Notes: generated by a model from the letters alone, not told the origin. DNA of 64,000 nt from Streptomyces sp. NBC_00414 (GCF_036038375.1 NZ_CP107935.1:7750001-7814000), one strand, 5' to 3'; counted from the first letter of the stretch, positions 8,087 through 16,875 are shown. Translations and numbers: made by a program.

Positions 8087-9855
8087 GCGACGTCAACCCA
8101 TCGGCGGCGTCCACCGGCGGCGAGGACCAGAACCCGGACACCGTACGGCAGTTGCGTAGCCACCAGTGGTACGGCACCGAGGGCCTGCGCTCCTTCAGCC
8201 ACCGGGCGCGCACCCGTCAGCTCGGCTACCTCCCCGAGGAGCACCTCGGCAAGCCGGTCATCGCGATCCTCAACACCTGGTCCGACATCAACCCCTGCCA
8301 CGTCCACCTGCGCGACCGCGCCCAGGCGGTCAAGCGGGGCGTGTGGCAGGCCGGCGGCTTCCCGCTGGAGTTCCCGGTGTCGACGCTGAGCGAGACCTTC
8401 CAGAAGCCGACGCCGATGCTCTACCGCAACATGCTCGCGATGGAGACCGAGGAGCTGCTGAGGTCGTACCCGGTGGACGGGGCCGTCCTGATGGGCGGCT
8501 GCGACAAGTCCACACCCGCCCTGCTCATGGGCGCCGCGTCCGTCGACCTGCCGACCGTGTTCGTGCCCGCCGGGCCCATGCTGCCGGGCCACTGGCGCAA
8601 CGAGATCCTCGGCTCCGGCACCGACATGTGGAAGTACTGGGACGACAAGCGCGCGGGCCTCATCGGCGACTGCGAGATGACCGAACTGGAGAGCGGTCTC
8701 GCGCGTTCGCCCGGCCACTGCATGACCATGGGTACGGCGTCCACGCTCACCGCGGCCGCCGAGGCGCTCGGGGTCACCGTGCCCGGCGCCTCCAGCATCC
8801 CCGCGGTCGACTCCGGGCACGACCGGATGGCCGCCGCCTCGGGGCTCAGGATCGTCGAACTGGTCCGCAGGGACCGGAAGTTGTCCGACATCCTCACCCA
8901 GGAGGCCTTCGAGGACGCCGTGGCGACCGTCCTCGGACTCGGCGGCTCCACCAACGCCGTGATCCACCTCATCGCCATGGCCGGCCGCGCCGGAGCCCGG
9001 CTCACCCTCGACGACTTCGACCGCATCGCCCGTACGGTGCCGGTCCTGGCCAACGTACGGCCCGGCGGCCGTACGTACCTCATGGAGGACTTCCACTTCG
9101 CCGGCGGACTGCCCGGGTTCCTCTCGCGGATCACCGATCTGCTGCACCTGGACCGGCCGACCGTCTCGCACGACAGCCTGCGCGAACAGCTCGCCTCCGC
9201 GCAGGTGCACAACGACGAGGTCATCCGCACCCGCGAGAACCCCGTCGCCGCCGAGGGAGGCGTCGCCGTCCTGCGCGGCAACCTCTGCCCCGACGGCGCC
9301 GTCATCAAGCACATCTCCGCCGAGCCCCACCTGCTCAAGCACACCGGTCCCGCGGTCGTCTTCGACGATTACAAGACCATGCAACGCACCATCAACGACC
9401 CGGAGCTGGGCATCACCGCCGACACCGTACTGGTGCTGCGCAACGCCGGACCCAAGGGCGGCCCGGGCATGCCCGAGTACGGGATGCTGCCGATCCCCGA
9501 CCATCTGCTGAAGCAGGGCGTACGGGACATGGTGCGGATCTCGGATGCCCGGATGAGCGGCACGAGTTACGGCGCCTGTGTGCTGCACGTGGCGCCCGAG
9601 TCGTACATCGGCGGGCCGCTCGCGCTGGTCCGCACCGGCGACACCATCACGCTCGACGTCGAAGCGCGCAGCCTGCAACTCAACGTGGACGACGAGGAGT
9701 TGGAGCGGCGCCGGGAGCGGTGGACCGCGCCGCCCGAGCGCTTCGAGCGAGGCTACGGCGCGCTCTACAACGAACAGATCACCCAGGCCGACACCGGGTG
9801 CGACTTCGCCTTCCTGGCCCGGCCGGGCAAGGTGCCGGACCCGTACGCGGGCTGA
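8083..9855 (+). CDS. IlvD/Edd-family sugar-acid dehydratase
   Basis: This 590-residue protein has the cysteines of an iron-sulfur dehydratase in NPCHVHL, GGCDKSTPALLMG and GDCEMTELESG. Other family motifs are VPGASSIPAVDSGH, LGGSTNAVIHL and RISDARMSGTSYG. The length fits the IlvD/Edd group. Valine/isoleucine synthesis is unlikely given the catabolic context. L-arabonate, xylonate or galactonate dehydratase is the better match. It would give the 2-keto-3-deoxy acid used by the upstream DHDPS-family enzyme. The start ATG overlaps that gene's stop (ATGA). Confidence 0.88.
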   Translation: MSDVNPSAASTGGEDQNPDTVRQLRSHQWYGTEGLRSFSHRARTRQLGYLPEEHLGKPVIAILNTWSDINPCHVHLRDRAQAVKRGVWQAGGFPLEFPVSTLSETFQKPTPMLYRNMLAMETEELLRSYPVDGAVLMGGCDKSTPALLMGAASVDLPTVFVPAGPMLPGHWRNEILGSGTDMWKYWDDKRAGLIGDCEMTELESGLARSPGHCMTMGTASTLTAAAEALGVTVPGASSIPAVDSGHDRMAAASGLRIVELVRRDRKLSDILTQEAFEDAVATVLGLGGSTNAVIHLIAMAGRAGARLTLDDFDRIARTVPVLANVRPGGRTYLMEDFHFAGGLPGFLSRITDLLHLDRPTVSHDSLREQLASAQVHNDEVIRTRENPVAAEGGVAVLRGNLCPDGAVIKHISAEPHLLKHTGPAVVFDDYKTMQRTINDPELGITADTVLVLRNAGPKGGPGMPEYGMLPIPDHLLKQGVRDMVRISDARMSGTSYGACVLHVAPESYIGGPLALVRTGDTITLDVEARSLQLNVDDEELERRRERWTAPPERFERGYGALYNEQITQADTGCDFAFLARPGKVPDPYAG

Positions 9856-9936
9856 CCCGCACGTCGGCCGGCCCGCGGGCCGGCCCGTACCGCCCCGGAG
9901 CCGCACACCGCGCGGTCCGGGTCCCGCACACCGTAC

Positions 9937-9952
9937 GTGAAAGCGCTTGCCA
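9937..9952. promoter_or_regulatory. Candidate LacI-type operator upstream of the transporter operon
   Basis: The sequence GTGAAAGCGCTTGCCA contains the palindromic core AAGCGCTT, typical of LacI/GalR-family operators. It lies 64 bp before the first permease gene. The same core recurs at 15632-15643. No LacI-family gene is in the window. Confidence 0.5.
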
Positions 9953-10015
9953 CCAAGATCCGGCGCACGTCCGTACCACCGGCTCGACCCGCACACCCGA
10001 GAACGGAGAACAGTC

Positions 10016-10954
10016 ATGGCACAAGCCGCAGCCGTGGCGAAGCAGCCCGCGCCACCGAGGCGGCGCCGTGGCTCCGCGACGCCCCGCAGGCTCCCGTATC
10101 TGCTGATCGCCCCGGCGGGACTGCTGATGCTGGGCTTCATCGCCTACCCGGTGCTCAGCGTCTTCTACTACAGCCTGCAGCACTACAACCCCACCAAGCC
10201 GTGGCGCAACGGCTACGCGGGCTTCGACAACTTCACCCGCATCTTCACCGAGGACCCGCAGTTCTGGGACACGCTGGTCTTCAGCGCCAAGTGGGTCGTC
10301 GTGGAGGTGGGGCTCCAGCTGCTGTTCGGCCTGGCACTCGCCCTGATCGTCAACCAGACCTTCGTGGGCCGCTCGCTCGGCCGCGCCATGGTGTTCTCGC
10401 CCTGGGCCGTCTCCGGTGTGCTCACCTCCGCGATCTGGGTGCTGCTCTACAACTCCCAGACGGGCATCACCCGTTACCTCGCCGACATGGGCATCGGGGA
10501 GTACGGCACGAGCTGGCTCTCCGACACCTCCACGGTCTTCCCCGCGGCGGTGGTCGCCGACCTGTGGCGCGGCGTCCCCTTCTTCGCGATCCTCATCCTC
10601 GCCGACCTCCAGTCCGTCTCGAAGGACCTCTACGAGGCCGCCGAGGTCGACGGAGCCAGCCGCTTCAGGCAGTTCCTGCACATCACACTGCCCCACCTCA
10701 AGGACGCGATCATCCTCTCCACGCTGCTGCGCGCGGTGTGGGAGTTCAACAACGTCGACCTGCTCTACACACTCACCGGCGGCGGACCCGCGGGGGAGAC
10801 GACGACACTCCCGCTCTACATCGCCAACACCAGCGTCGACGCGCACAACTTCGGCTACGCCTCGGCCCTGACCACCGTCGCGTTCGTGATCCTGCTCTTC
10901 TGCTCGATGGTCTATCTGCGGCTGAGCAAGTTCGGAGTAGGTGGGGACAAGTGA
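10016..10954 (+). CDS. Sugar ABC transporter permease (MalF/UgpA type)
   Basis: This 312-residue protein has six predicted membrane segments, starting with YLLIAPAGLLMLGFIAYPVLSVFYYSL, and the permease EAA loop EAAEVDGASRFRQFLHITLP, which contacts the ATPase. The basic N terminus (PPRRRRGSATPRR) is cytoplasmic. GGAG lies before the ATG. Its stop overlaps the GTG of the second permease. With the lipoprotein at 16872 it should import oligosaccharides released from pectin or arabinan. No ATPase gene lies in the cluster, so a shared MsiK-type ATPase is expected. Confidence 0.93.
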   Translation: MAQAAAVAKQPAPPRRRRGSATPRRLPYLLIAPAGLLMLGFIAYPVLSVFYYSLQHYNPTKPWRNGYAGFDNFTRIFTEDPQFWDTLVFSAKWVVVEVGLQLLFGLALALIVNQTFVGRSLGRAMVFSPWAVSGVLTSAIWVLLYNSQTGITRYLADMGIGEYGTSWLSDTSTVFPAAVVADLWRGVPFFAILILADLQSVSKDLYEAAEVDGASRFRQFLHITLPHLKDAIILSTLLRAVWEFNNVDLLYTLTGGGPAGETTTLPLYIANTSVDAHNFGYASALTTVAFVILLFCSMVYLRLSKFGVGGDK

Positions 10955-11853
10955 TCACCAAGGACATCGACACCATCACGCCGGCCGCGCCGACACCGGT
11001 GGCCGACGAGCCGCCGCAGCGCCCGCGCAAGGGCAGGCGCGCCTGGGACGAGGCCCCGCGCTGGCAGATCTACCTCCCGCTCGGCATCTACCTCGTCTTC
11101 ACCCTCGTCCCCTTCTACTGGATCCTGCTCTTCGCGCTGCGGCCCACCGGCTCGACCTCGCTCGTGCCCTGGCCGATGACTTTCGAGCACTTCGACAAGG
11201 TGTGGAACGACCGCAGCTTCGGCACGTACTTCGAGAACAGCGTGTACGTCGGACTCGCCACGCTCCTCATGACCACGCTCGTCGCGCTGGCCGGCGGCTA
11301 CGCCCTCGCCCGCTTCGACTTCAAGATCAAGCGCGCCTTCATGCTGGCGCTGCTCTGCTCGCAGTTCGTGCCGGGCGCGCTGCTCCTGGTGCCGCTGTTC
11401 CAGATCTTCGCCGAGCTCCAGATGATCAACTCGCTGGGCAGCGTCATCATCGCCGAGACCGTCTTCCAGCTGCCGCTGTCGATGATCCTGATCAGCGGCT
11501 TCATCCGGAACGTGCCGTACTCCCTCGAAGAGGCCGCCTGGGTCGACGGCTGCAACCGCTTCACCGGCTTCCGGGTCGTCGTCCTGCCGCTGCTGCGGCC
11601 CGGACTGATCGCGGTGGGCTCCTTCGCCTTCGTGCACTCCTGGAACCACTTCCTGTTCGCCCTGATGTTCCTCAGCAACCAGGAGAAGCAGACGATCCCC
11701 GTCGGCCTCAACAGCCTGATGAGCGCCGACAGCGTCGACCTGGGCGCGCTCGCCGCCGGCGGCATCATCGCGGCCGTGCCCGTCGTGATCGTCTTCGCCT
11801 TCATCCAGAAGTGGCTGATCACGGGCTTCAGCGCCGGGGCGGTGAAGGGATGA
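10951..11853 (+). CDS. Sugar ABC transporter permease (MalG/UgpE type)
   Basis: This 300-residue inner-membrane protein has a first segment IYLPLGIYLVFTLVPFYWILLFAL, further segments, and an EAA loop LEEAAWVDGCNRFTGFRVVVLP near the C-terminal third. The GTG start at 10951 overlaps the stop of the first permease (GTGA) and its own stop overlaps the Gfo/Idh gene (ATGA), so the operon is tightly coupled. It forms the heterodimeric channel with the preceding permease. Confidence 0.93.
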   Translation: MITKDIDTITPAAPTPVADEPPQRPRKGRRAWDEAPRWQIYLPLGIYLVFTLVPFYWILLFALRPTGSTSLVPWPMTFEHFDKVWNDRSFGTYFENSVYVGLATLLMTTLVALAGGYALARFDFKIKRAFMLALLCSQFVPGALLLVPLFQIFAELQMINSLGSVIIAETVFQLPLSMILISGFIRNVPYSLEEAAWVDGCNRFTGFRVVVLPLLRPGLIAVGSFAFVHSWNHFLFALMFLSNQEKQTIPVGLNSLMSADSVDLGALAAGGIIAAVPVVIVFAFIQKWLITGFSAGAVKG

Positions 11854-13052
11854 GCGACCTCGAATGTCCCTTTCCCGTCGTCCTCGCGGGGGCCCGGGGT
11901 CACGGCCGCTGGCACCTGGAGAACATCCGCCGCCTCCAGGACAAGGGCCTGGTGCGCCTCGCGGGAATCTGCGAACTGACTCCGCTCACGGAGGAGGAAC
12001 TGGCGGGCTTCTCCGCGGCCGGCTCCGGCTCGCGTACCGGTTCCAGCTCCGGCTTCGGTGAACTTCCCGAGCAGTCCGCCGACTTCGGCGCCCTGCTGGA
12101 CTCCACCGGCGCCGCGATCGCCGTGATCTGCACGCCGATCCCCACCCACACCGACCTGGCACTGACGGCCGCCGCCAGGGGCGTACACCTGCTTCTTGAG
12201 AAGCCGCCCGCGCCGTCGTACGCCGAGTTCCGGCGGATGGCCGACGGGGTCGCGGCGGCCGGGGTGGTGTGCCAGATCGGATTCCAGTCGATGGGCTCGC
12301 ACGCCGTGCCCGCGATCCGGGAACTCATCGCCGAGGGCGCGATCGGCCGGGTGGACGGGATCGGCGGAGCCGGGGCCTGGGGCCGCGCCGAGGAGTACTA
12401 CCGCCGGGCGCCCTGGGCCGGCCGGCGCCGGCTGAACGGGGCCGACGTCGTCGACGGCGTCCTGACGAACCCCCTCGCCCACGCCGTCGCCACCGCCCTC
12501 GCGCTCGACGGCGCCACCCGCGCCGAGGACGTCGCCGGCATCGAGACCGAGCTGCTGCGCGCCAACGACATCGAGTCCGACGACACCTCCTGCGTCCGCG
12601 TCACCACCGCGGGCGGCAGCCGCATCACCGTCGCCGCGACCCTGTGCGCCGAACACCCCGACGAGCCGTACGTCCTCGTGCACGGCACCGAGGGCCGGAT
12701 CACCTTCTGGTACAAGCAGGACCGCGTCCTCGTCCAGCGCTCGGGACACGGCCCGCAGGAGCTCACGTACGGCAGGACCGATCTGCTGGAGAACCTGGTC
12801 GAGCACCTCGGAGGCAGGGCCGGGCTGCTGGTCGCCCCCGACGAGACGGGCGCCTTCATGAAGGTCGTCGAGGCGATCCGGCAGGCGCCGGACCCGCGCG
12901 CGCTGCCCGACGAGGCCTGGTACCTCGACGCCGACGAGAACCGCCGGATCGTGCCCGGGGTCGACGGACTCGTCGCGGCCGCCGCCGACACCCTCGCCCT
13001 CTACTCCGAACTGGGCGCCTCGTGGGCACTGTCGAAAGAGGTGAGCACCTGA
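11850..13052 (+). CDS. Gfo/Idh/MocA-family NAD(P)-dependent oxidoreductase
   Basis: This 400-residue protein starts with a Rossmann-type segment (FPVVLAGARGHGRWHLENIRRL) and has AVICTPIPTHTDLALTAAARGVHLLLEKPPAP, where EKP is the family hallmark with the catalytic lysine. A C-terminal alpha/beta substrate domain follows. It lies within the sugar-transporter operon and is coupled at both ends. Gfo/Idh enzymes oxidise sugar hydroxyl groups. In Azospirillum an L-arabinose 1-dehydrogenase of this superfamily feeds an IlvD/DHDPS route, so an aldose dehydrogenase role is attractive but unproven. A Ser/Gly-rich insertion (GSGSRTGSSSGFG) sits after the Rossmann start. Confidence 0.88.
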   Translation: MSDLECPFPVVLAGARGHGRWHLENIRRLQDKGLVRLAGICELTPLTEEELAGFSAAGSGSRTGSSSGFGELPEQSADFGALLDSTGAAIAVICTPIPTHTDLALTAAARGVHLLLEKPPAPSYAEFRRMADGVAAAGVVCQIGFQSMGSHAVPAIRELIAEGAIGRVDGIGGAGAWGRAEEYYRRAPWAGRRRLNGADVVDGVLTNPLAHAVATALALDGATRAEDVAGIETELLRANDIESDDTSCVRVTTAGGSRITVAATLCAEHPDEPYVLVHGTEGRITFWYKQDRVLVQRSGHGPQELTYGRTDLLENLVEHLGGRAGLLVAPDETGAFMKVVEAIRQAPDPRALPDEAWYLDADENRRIVPGVDGLVAAAADTLALYSELGASWALSKEVST

Positions 13053-13894
13053 TGACCGACGAGTCGCTGGTCCTGCGCGTCGCGGGCCGCCCGGTCGGCC
13101 GTTACATCACCCGGCCCGAACTGGCGCCGGCCCTTTCGCCGCGCCCCTACCTGCACCCCGTCACCACCCTGGCCGGTACGGCTGTCACCGAGCTCAGCCC
13201 CGCCGACCACCTCCATCACCTCGGCGTCGGTGTCGCCGTTCCCGACGTCGAGGGGTACAACTTCTGGGGCGGCCGCACCTTCGTACGCGACCAGGGGCCG
13301 ACCGAGCTGGACAACCACGGCGCCCAGCGGCACACGGCGTTCCAGCTGAGCGACCCGGACGGCTTCGTGGAGGAGCTGCGCTGGGTCGCCGCCGGAGCCG
13401 AGCTGCTGCGCGAACGGCGTACGGTCGCCGCCACCGAACTCACCGACACCGCCTGGGCGCTGGACTTCACCTTCTCGCTCACCAACACCACCTCCGCACC
13501 CCTGTCGATCGGCAGTCCGGCGACCAACGGCCGGCCCGGCGCGGCCTACGGCGGCTTCTTCTGGCGGGCCCGCAAGGAGGACGAACCACCCGATGTGTTC
13601 ACGGCGACCGACGAGGGCGAGGACGTCGTGCACGGCTCCCGCGCCGGCTGGGTGGCGCTCTCGGGAGCCGCCTGGACGCTGGTGTTCGCCGGGGCCACGG
13701 ACCGCACCCGCCGCGACCCGTGGTTCGTGCGCACCACCGAGTACCCCGGGGTCGGCTCGTCCCTCGCCCACGAGGAGCGGCTGCCGGTCCCGGCCGGGGA
13801 GACCGTCGTACGCCGGGTCGTCACCGTGGTCGCCGACGGCCGCCTCGACCGGGCCGAAGCGGCGGCGCTCGTCCGCAAGGCGGTGAGCCCATGA
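13052..13894 (+). CDS. PmoA-like (DUF6807) family protein
   Basis: This 280-residue protein matches what I recall of the PmoA/DUF6807 family: LSPRPYLHPVTTLAGTAVTELSPADHLHHLGVGVAV and YNFWGGRTFVRDQG. In these, conserved histidines (HLHHLG) resemble those of galactose-mutarotase-like sugar-binding folds. No signal peptide is present. It is co-operonic with the Gfo/Idh gene (TGATG overlap of one base) and with GH43. The pair Gfo/Idh plus PmoA is a recurrent catabolic partnership in actinobacteria. The biochemical role is unknown, possibly handling the product or anomer of the oxidoreductase substrate. Confidence 0.75.
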   Translation: MTDESLVLRVAGRPVGRYITRPELAPALSPRPYLHPVTTLAGTAVTELSPADHLHHLGVGVAVPDVEGYNFWGGRTFVRDQGPTELDNHGAQRHTAFQLSDPDGFVEELRWVAAGAELLRERRTVAATELTDTAWALDFTFSLTNTTSAPLSIGSPATNGRPGAAYGGFFWRARKEDEPPDVFTATDEGEDVVHGSRAGWVALSGAAWTLVFAGATDRTRRDPWFVRTTEYPGVGSSLAHEERLPVPAGETVVRRVVTVVADGRLDRAEAAALVRKAVSP

Positions 13895-15573
13895 GCGGCC
13901 AGGACACACCGTTGCGAGGTCAGGAGAAGCCCTTGAGAGGTCAGGAGAAGGACCTGGGTGGCCGGGAGAAGGCCCTCAGCGGTCAGGGCGCTCCCGCCTT
14001 CACCTCCGACCTCGGCGACGGCACGTACCGCAACCCGGTCCTGAACGCCGACTGGTCCGACCCCGACCTCCTGCGCGTCGGCGACGACTACTACCTGACC
14101 GCCTCCAGCTTCGGCCGGGCCCCGGGCCTGCCGCTGCTGCACTCCCGCGATCTGGTCAACTGGACGCTGGTCGGCCACGCCCTCCAACGCCTGGAGCCCG
14201 CGAGGGAGTTCAGGAAGCCGCGGCACGACTGCGGTGTCTGGGCACCCTCGTTACGGCATCACGACGACCGCTTCTGGATCTTCTGGGGCGACCCCGACCA
14301 CGGCATCTACCAGGTCAACGCCCCCGGGATACGCGGCCCTTGGACCCGCCCGCACCTCATCAAGGCGGGCAGGGGACTCATCGACGCCTGCCCGCTGTGG
14401 GACGAGGACACCGGCGAGGCGTACCTCGTGCACGGCTGGGCCAGATCCCGTTCCGGCATCAAGAACCGGCTCACCGGCCACCGCATGCGGCCCGACGGCA
14501 CCGGCCTGCTCGACGAGGGCAAGCTGATCGTGGACGGCGACCGCATCCCCGGCTGGTTCACCCTCGAAGGGCCGAAGCTGTACCGGCACGACGGCTGGTT
14601 CTGGATCTTCGCCCCGGCGGGTGGGGTCGAGACCGGCTGGCAGGGCGCCTTCCGCTCGCGCGGCTTCTTCGGGCCGTACGAGGAGAGGGTCGTCCTGGAG
14701 CAGGGCGACACCGACGTCAACGGTCCCCACCAGGGCGGCTGGGTGAGCACCCCGTCCGGCGAGCACTGGTTCGCGCACTTCCAGCAGAAGGGCGCGTACG
14801 GGAGGGTGGTCCACCTCCAGCCGATGCGCTGGGGCAAGGACGGCTGGCCGGTCATCGGCGACGAGGGCACTCCCGTCGCCGTGCACCGCAAGCCCGATCT
14901 GCCGCGGCAGCCGCTCTCCGCGCCCGCCACGGACGACGACTTCCCCGGCGGGCGGTTCGGCCGGCAGTGGCAGTGGACCGCCAATCCGCAGGACGGCTGG
15001 GCCACCCAGCACTCCGGCGACGGGCTGCGGCTGGCCTGCGTACGGTCGGCGGACGCGCACGATCCGCGCAAGCTGCCGAGCGTGCTCACCCAGCGGCTGC
15101 CCGGCGCCCCCTGCACCGTCGAGGTCGAGCTGCGGCTCGACGCCGAGGAGCCGGGCGCACGGGCCGGACTCGCCGTACTGGGCGACGCGTTCAGCTGGAT
15201 CGGGCTCGAACGGGGGGCCGACGGGACGGTCCACCTCGTGCACCGGTTCGCCGAGTCGGTCGCCGAGAGGGAGCGCGACGCCGCGCATCCGCGGATGGCG
15301 CCCGAGGGACGGGTCCGGCTGCGCATCGAGGCCGGCACCGGAGCGCGCTGCCGCTTCTCGTACGACCTCGGCGGCGGCTGGGAGCCGTCCGGACAGGTCT
15401 TCGCCGCCACCCCCTGGCGCTGGGTCGGCGCCCTGCTCGGCCTGTTCGGGGTCGCGCCGTCCGGCGGGGGACACGCGGGGTCGGCCACGTTCACGCGGTT
15501 CCGCATCACCGCCCGGGAGGCCGTCGGCAGCGCTGCCGACGAGATAGCTCGCAGTACCGCGCCACCTGCCTGA
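13891..15573 (+). CDS. Cytoplasmic glycoside hydrolase family 43 protein
   Basis: This 560-residue GH43 has a five-bladed propeller. The general base Asp is in LNADWSDPDLLRVGDDYYL, the middle Asp in LIDACPLWDED, and the general acid Glu in FTLEGPKLY. A C-terminal beta-sandwich of the XynB/DUF1349 type starts near residue 340 (PATDDDFPGGRFGRQWQW). There is no signal peptide, so it should cleave imported arabino- or xylo-oligosaccharides. The N terminus carries heptad-like repeats (LRGQEKP) before the catalytic domain. Codon 121 is TTA (14251-14253), predicting bldA dependence. The ATG overlaps the PmoA stop. Confidence 0.9.
   Translation: MSGQDTPLRGQEKPLRGQEKDLGGREKALSGQGAPAFTSDLGDGTYRNPVLNADWSDPDLLRVGDDYYLTASSFGRAPGLPLLHSRDLVNWTLVGHALQRLEPAREFRKPRHDCGVWAPSLRHHDDRFWIFWGDPDHGIYQVNAPGIRGPWTRPHLIKAGRGLIDACPLWDEDTGEAYLVHGWARSRSGIKNRLTGHRMRPDGTGLLDEGKLIVDGDRIPGWFTLEGPKLYRHDGWFWIFAPAGGVETGWQGAFRSRGFFGPYEERVVLEQGDTDVNGPHQGGWVSTPSGEHWFAHFQQKGAYGRVVHLQPMRWGKDGWPVIGDEGTPVAVHRKPDLPRQPLSAPATDDDFPGGRFGRQWQWTANPQDGWATQHSGDGLRLACVRSADAHDPRKLPSVLTQRLPGAPCTVEVELRLDAEEPGARAGLAVLGDAFSWIGLERGADGTVHLVHRFAESVAERERDAAHPRMAPEGRVRLRIEAGTGARCRFSYDLGGGWEPSGQVFAATPWRWVGALLGLFGVAPSGGGHAGSATFTRFRITAREAVGSAADEIARSTAPPA
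13914..13985 (+). repeat. 21-bp tandem repeat at the 5' end of the GH43 gene
   Basis: Three and a half imperfect copies of a 21-bp unit (core GAGGTCAGGAGAAGCC) encode LRGQEKP, LRGQEKD, LGGREKA and LSGQG. The unit length is a multiple of three, so copy-number change would keep the frame. The core also contains AGGAG, a Shine-Dalgarno-like string. Confidence 0.75.
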
Positions 15574-15615
15574 CCGCACCACGTCATCACCGTCGTAAGC
15601 CTGTGGGGAGCCGCA

Positions 15616-16875
15616 ATGACGCACTTCCGTAGCAAGCGCTTGCCAAGACCGGAACCGAGGCAGGGGCCGGGGTCGGGCCGGGTGCTGGGCACGGGCCCCG
15701 GTCCTGGTCGGGTGCTGGTCACGGTCTCCGTCCTGGTGGCCGCGCTGGGGCTGGGGGCCCTGACCCCGGCCGAAGCGGCTTCCGAGGCGGCCTTCAGGCC
15801 GATCTCCCAGCGGCCCTTGGCGGGGTCCGCCGAGGCAGCGCACGGGTTCGCCTCCCTCGAAGGCGGTACGACGGGGGGCGCCGGCGGCGAGGTCGTCACC
15901 GTGACCACCCAGGCCGACCTGGAGCGCTACGCGGCGGCCGAGGAGCCGTACGTCATCCGGGTGGCCGGGACGATCAGGGCGGAGCCGTTCGGCGCGAACG
16001 TCGCCGTGGCCTCGGACAAGACCATCATCGGCGTCGGCACGGCGGGGGAGCTGGTCCAGGGCGAACTGCACCTCGCCCCCGGCACCCACAACGTGATCAT
16101 CCGCAACCTGACGATCCGCGACTCGTACGTCGAGGGCGACTGGGACTGCAAGGACACCGACTTCGACGGCATCCAGATGGACACCGTCCACCACGTCTGG
16201 ATCGACCACAACCGCTTCTCGCGGATCTGCGACGGACAGCTCGACATCCGCAAGGACAGCGAGTACGTCACCGTCTCCTACAACCGCTTCGAGGACAACA
16301 ACAAGACCTTCGGCATCGGCTGGACGCCGTACGTGAAGACGCAGATCACCATCGACCACAACTGGTTCCGCGGGACGAAGCAGCGCAACCCGTCCGCCGA
16401 CAACTGCGCCTACGCACACCTCTACAACAACTACATGACCGCGCAGGCGGACCCCGGCGACCCGGTGTGGACCTACGGGAACTGGTCCCGCGGCGCGACG
16501 AGGATGGTCATCGAGAACAGCTACTACCAGGACGTCCAGCACCCCTACCAGGCCGACGCCACCGCCGAGTTGGTGCAACGCGGATCGATTCTGAAGAACA
16601 CCACCGGACGGCACGAGACATGGGGCTCGGCCTTCGAGCCGAAGGACTTCTACGCCTACCGGCTGGACCCGGCGGCGGCCGTCCCCGCACTCGTGGCCAG
16701 GTTCTCCGGGCCGCAGAAGCGGCTCGGCACGAACACCGGCACGCGTACCGGCGCGCACACCGTCCCGAACATGCCCGGCGGCGACCACCCCACGGGCCGG
16801 GCCGCCGACCAGAACCCCCACAACTTCACAGCGACACAACCCTCGTTGGATCCGGAAGAAGAGAGCCGATCATGA
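15616..16875 (+). CDS. Secreted pectate lyase, polysaccharide lyase family 1
   Basis: The predicted 419-residue preprotein has an N-terminal basic region, a hydrophobic core (VLVTVSVLVAALGLGAL) and an AEAAS cleavage site. The parallel beta-helix shows PL1 motifs: IIRNLTIRDSY, DGIQMDTVHHVWIDHN (calcium-binding Asp region), CDGQLDIRKDSEYVTVSYN, and KQRNPSADN with the catalytic Arg. It should cleave polygalacturonate by beta-elimination outside the cell. GGGGAG lies before the ATG. A LacI-type palindrome lies inside the first codons. Its stop overlaps the start of the sugar-binding lipoprotein (ATGA), an unusual coupling of enzyme and binding protein. Confidence 0.92.
   Translation: MTHFRSKRLPRPEPRQGPGSGRVLGTGPGPGRVLVTVSVLVAALGLGALTPAEAASEAAFRPISQRPLAGSAEAAHGFASLEGGTTGGAGGEVVTVTTQADLERYAAAEEPYVIRVAGTIRAEPFGANVAVASDKTIIGVGTAGELVQGELHLAPGTHNVIIRNLTIRDSYVEGDWDCKDTDFDGIQMDTVHHVWIDHNRFSRICDGQLDIRKDSEYVTVSYNRFEDNNKTFGIGWTPYVKTQITIDHNWFRGTKQRNPSADNCAYAHLYNNYMTAQADPGDPVWTYGNWSRGATRMVIENSYYQDVQHPYQADATAELVQRGSILKNTTGRHETWGSAFEPKDFYAYRLDPAAAVPALVARFSGPQKRLGTNTGTRTGAHTVPNMPGGDHPTGRAADQNPHNFTATQPSLDPEEESRS
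15632..15643. promoter_or_regulatory. Candidate LacI-type operator over the pectate-lyase start
   Basis: GCAAGCGCTTGC is a perfect 12-bp palindrome sharing its core with the site at 9937-9952. It lies 16 bp inside the pectate-lyase coding region. Binding here would block early elongation or an overlapping promoter. Confidence 0.5.

Noticed and set aside
8083..9855. Annotation of the IlvD/Edd gene as branched-chain amino-acid dihydroxy-acid dehydratase
   Set aside because: The operon with an FCD regulator, a DHDPS-family enzyme and sugar transport points to a sugar-acid substrate.
14251..16839. A long reverse frame opposite GH43 and the first pectate lyase
   Set aside because: It is a codon-bias shadow of well-supported forward genes.
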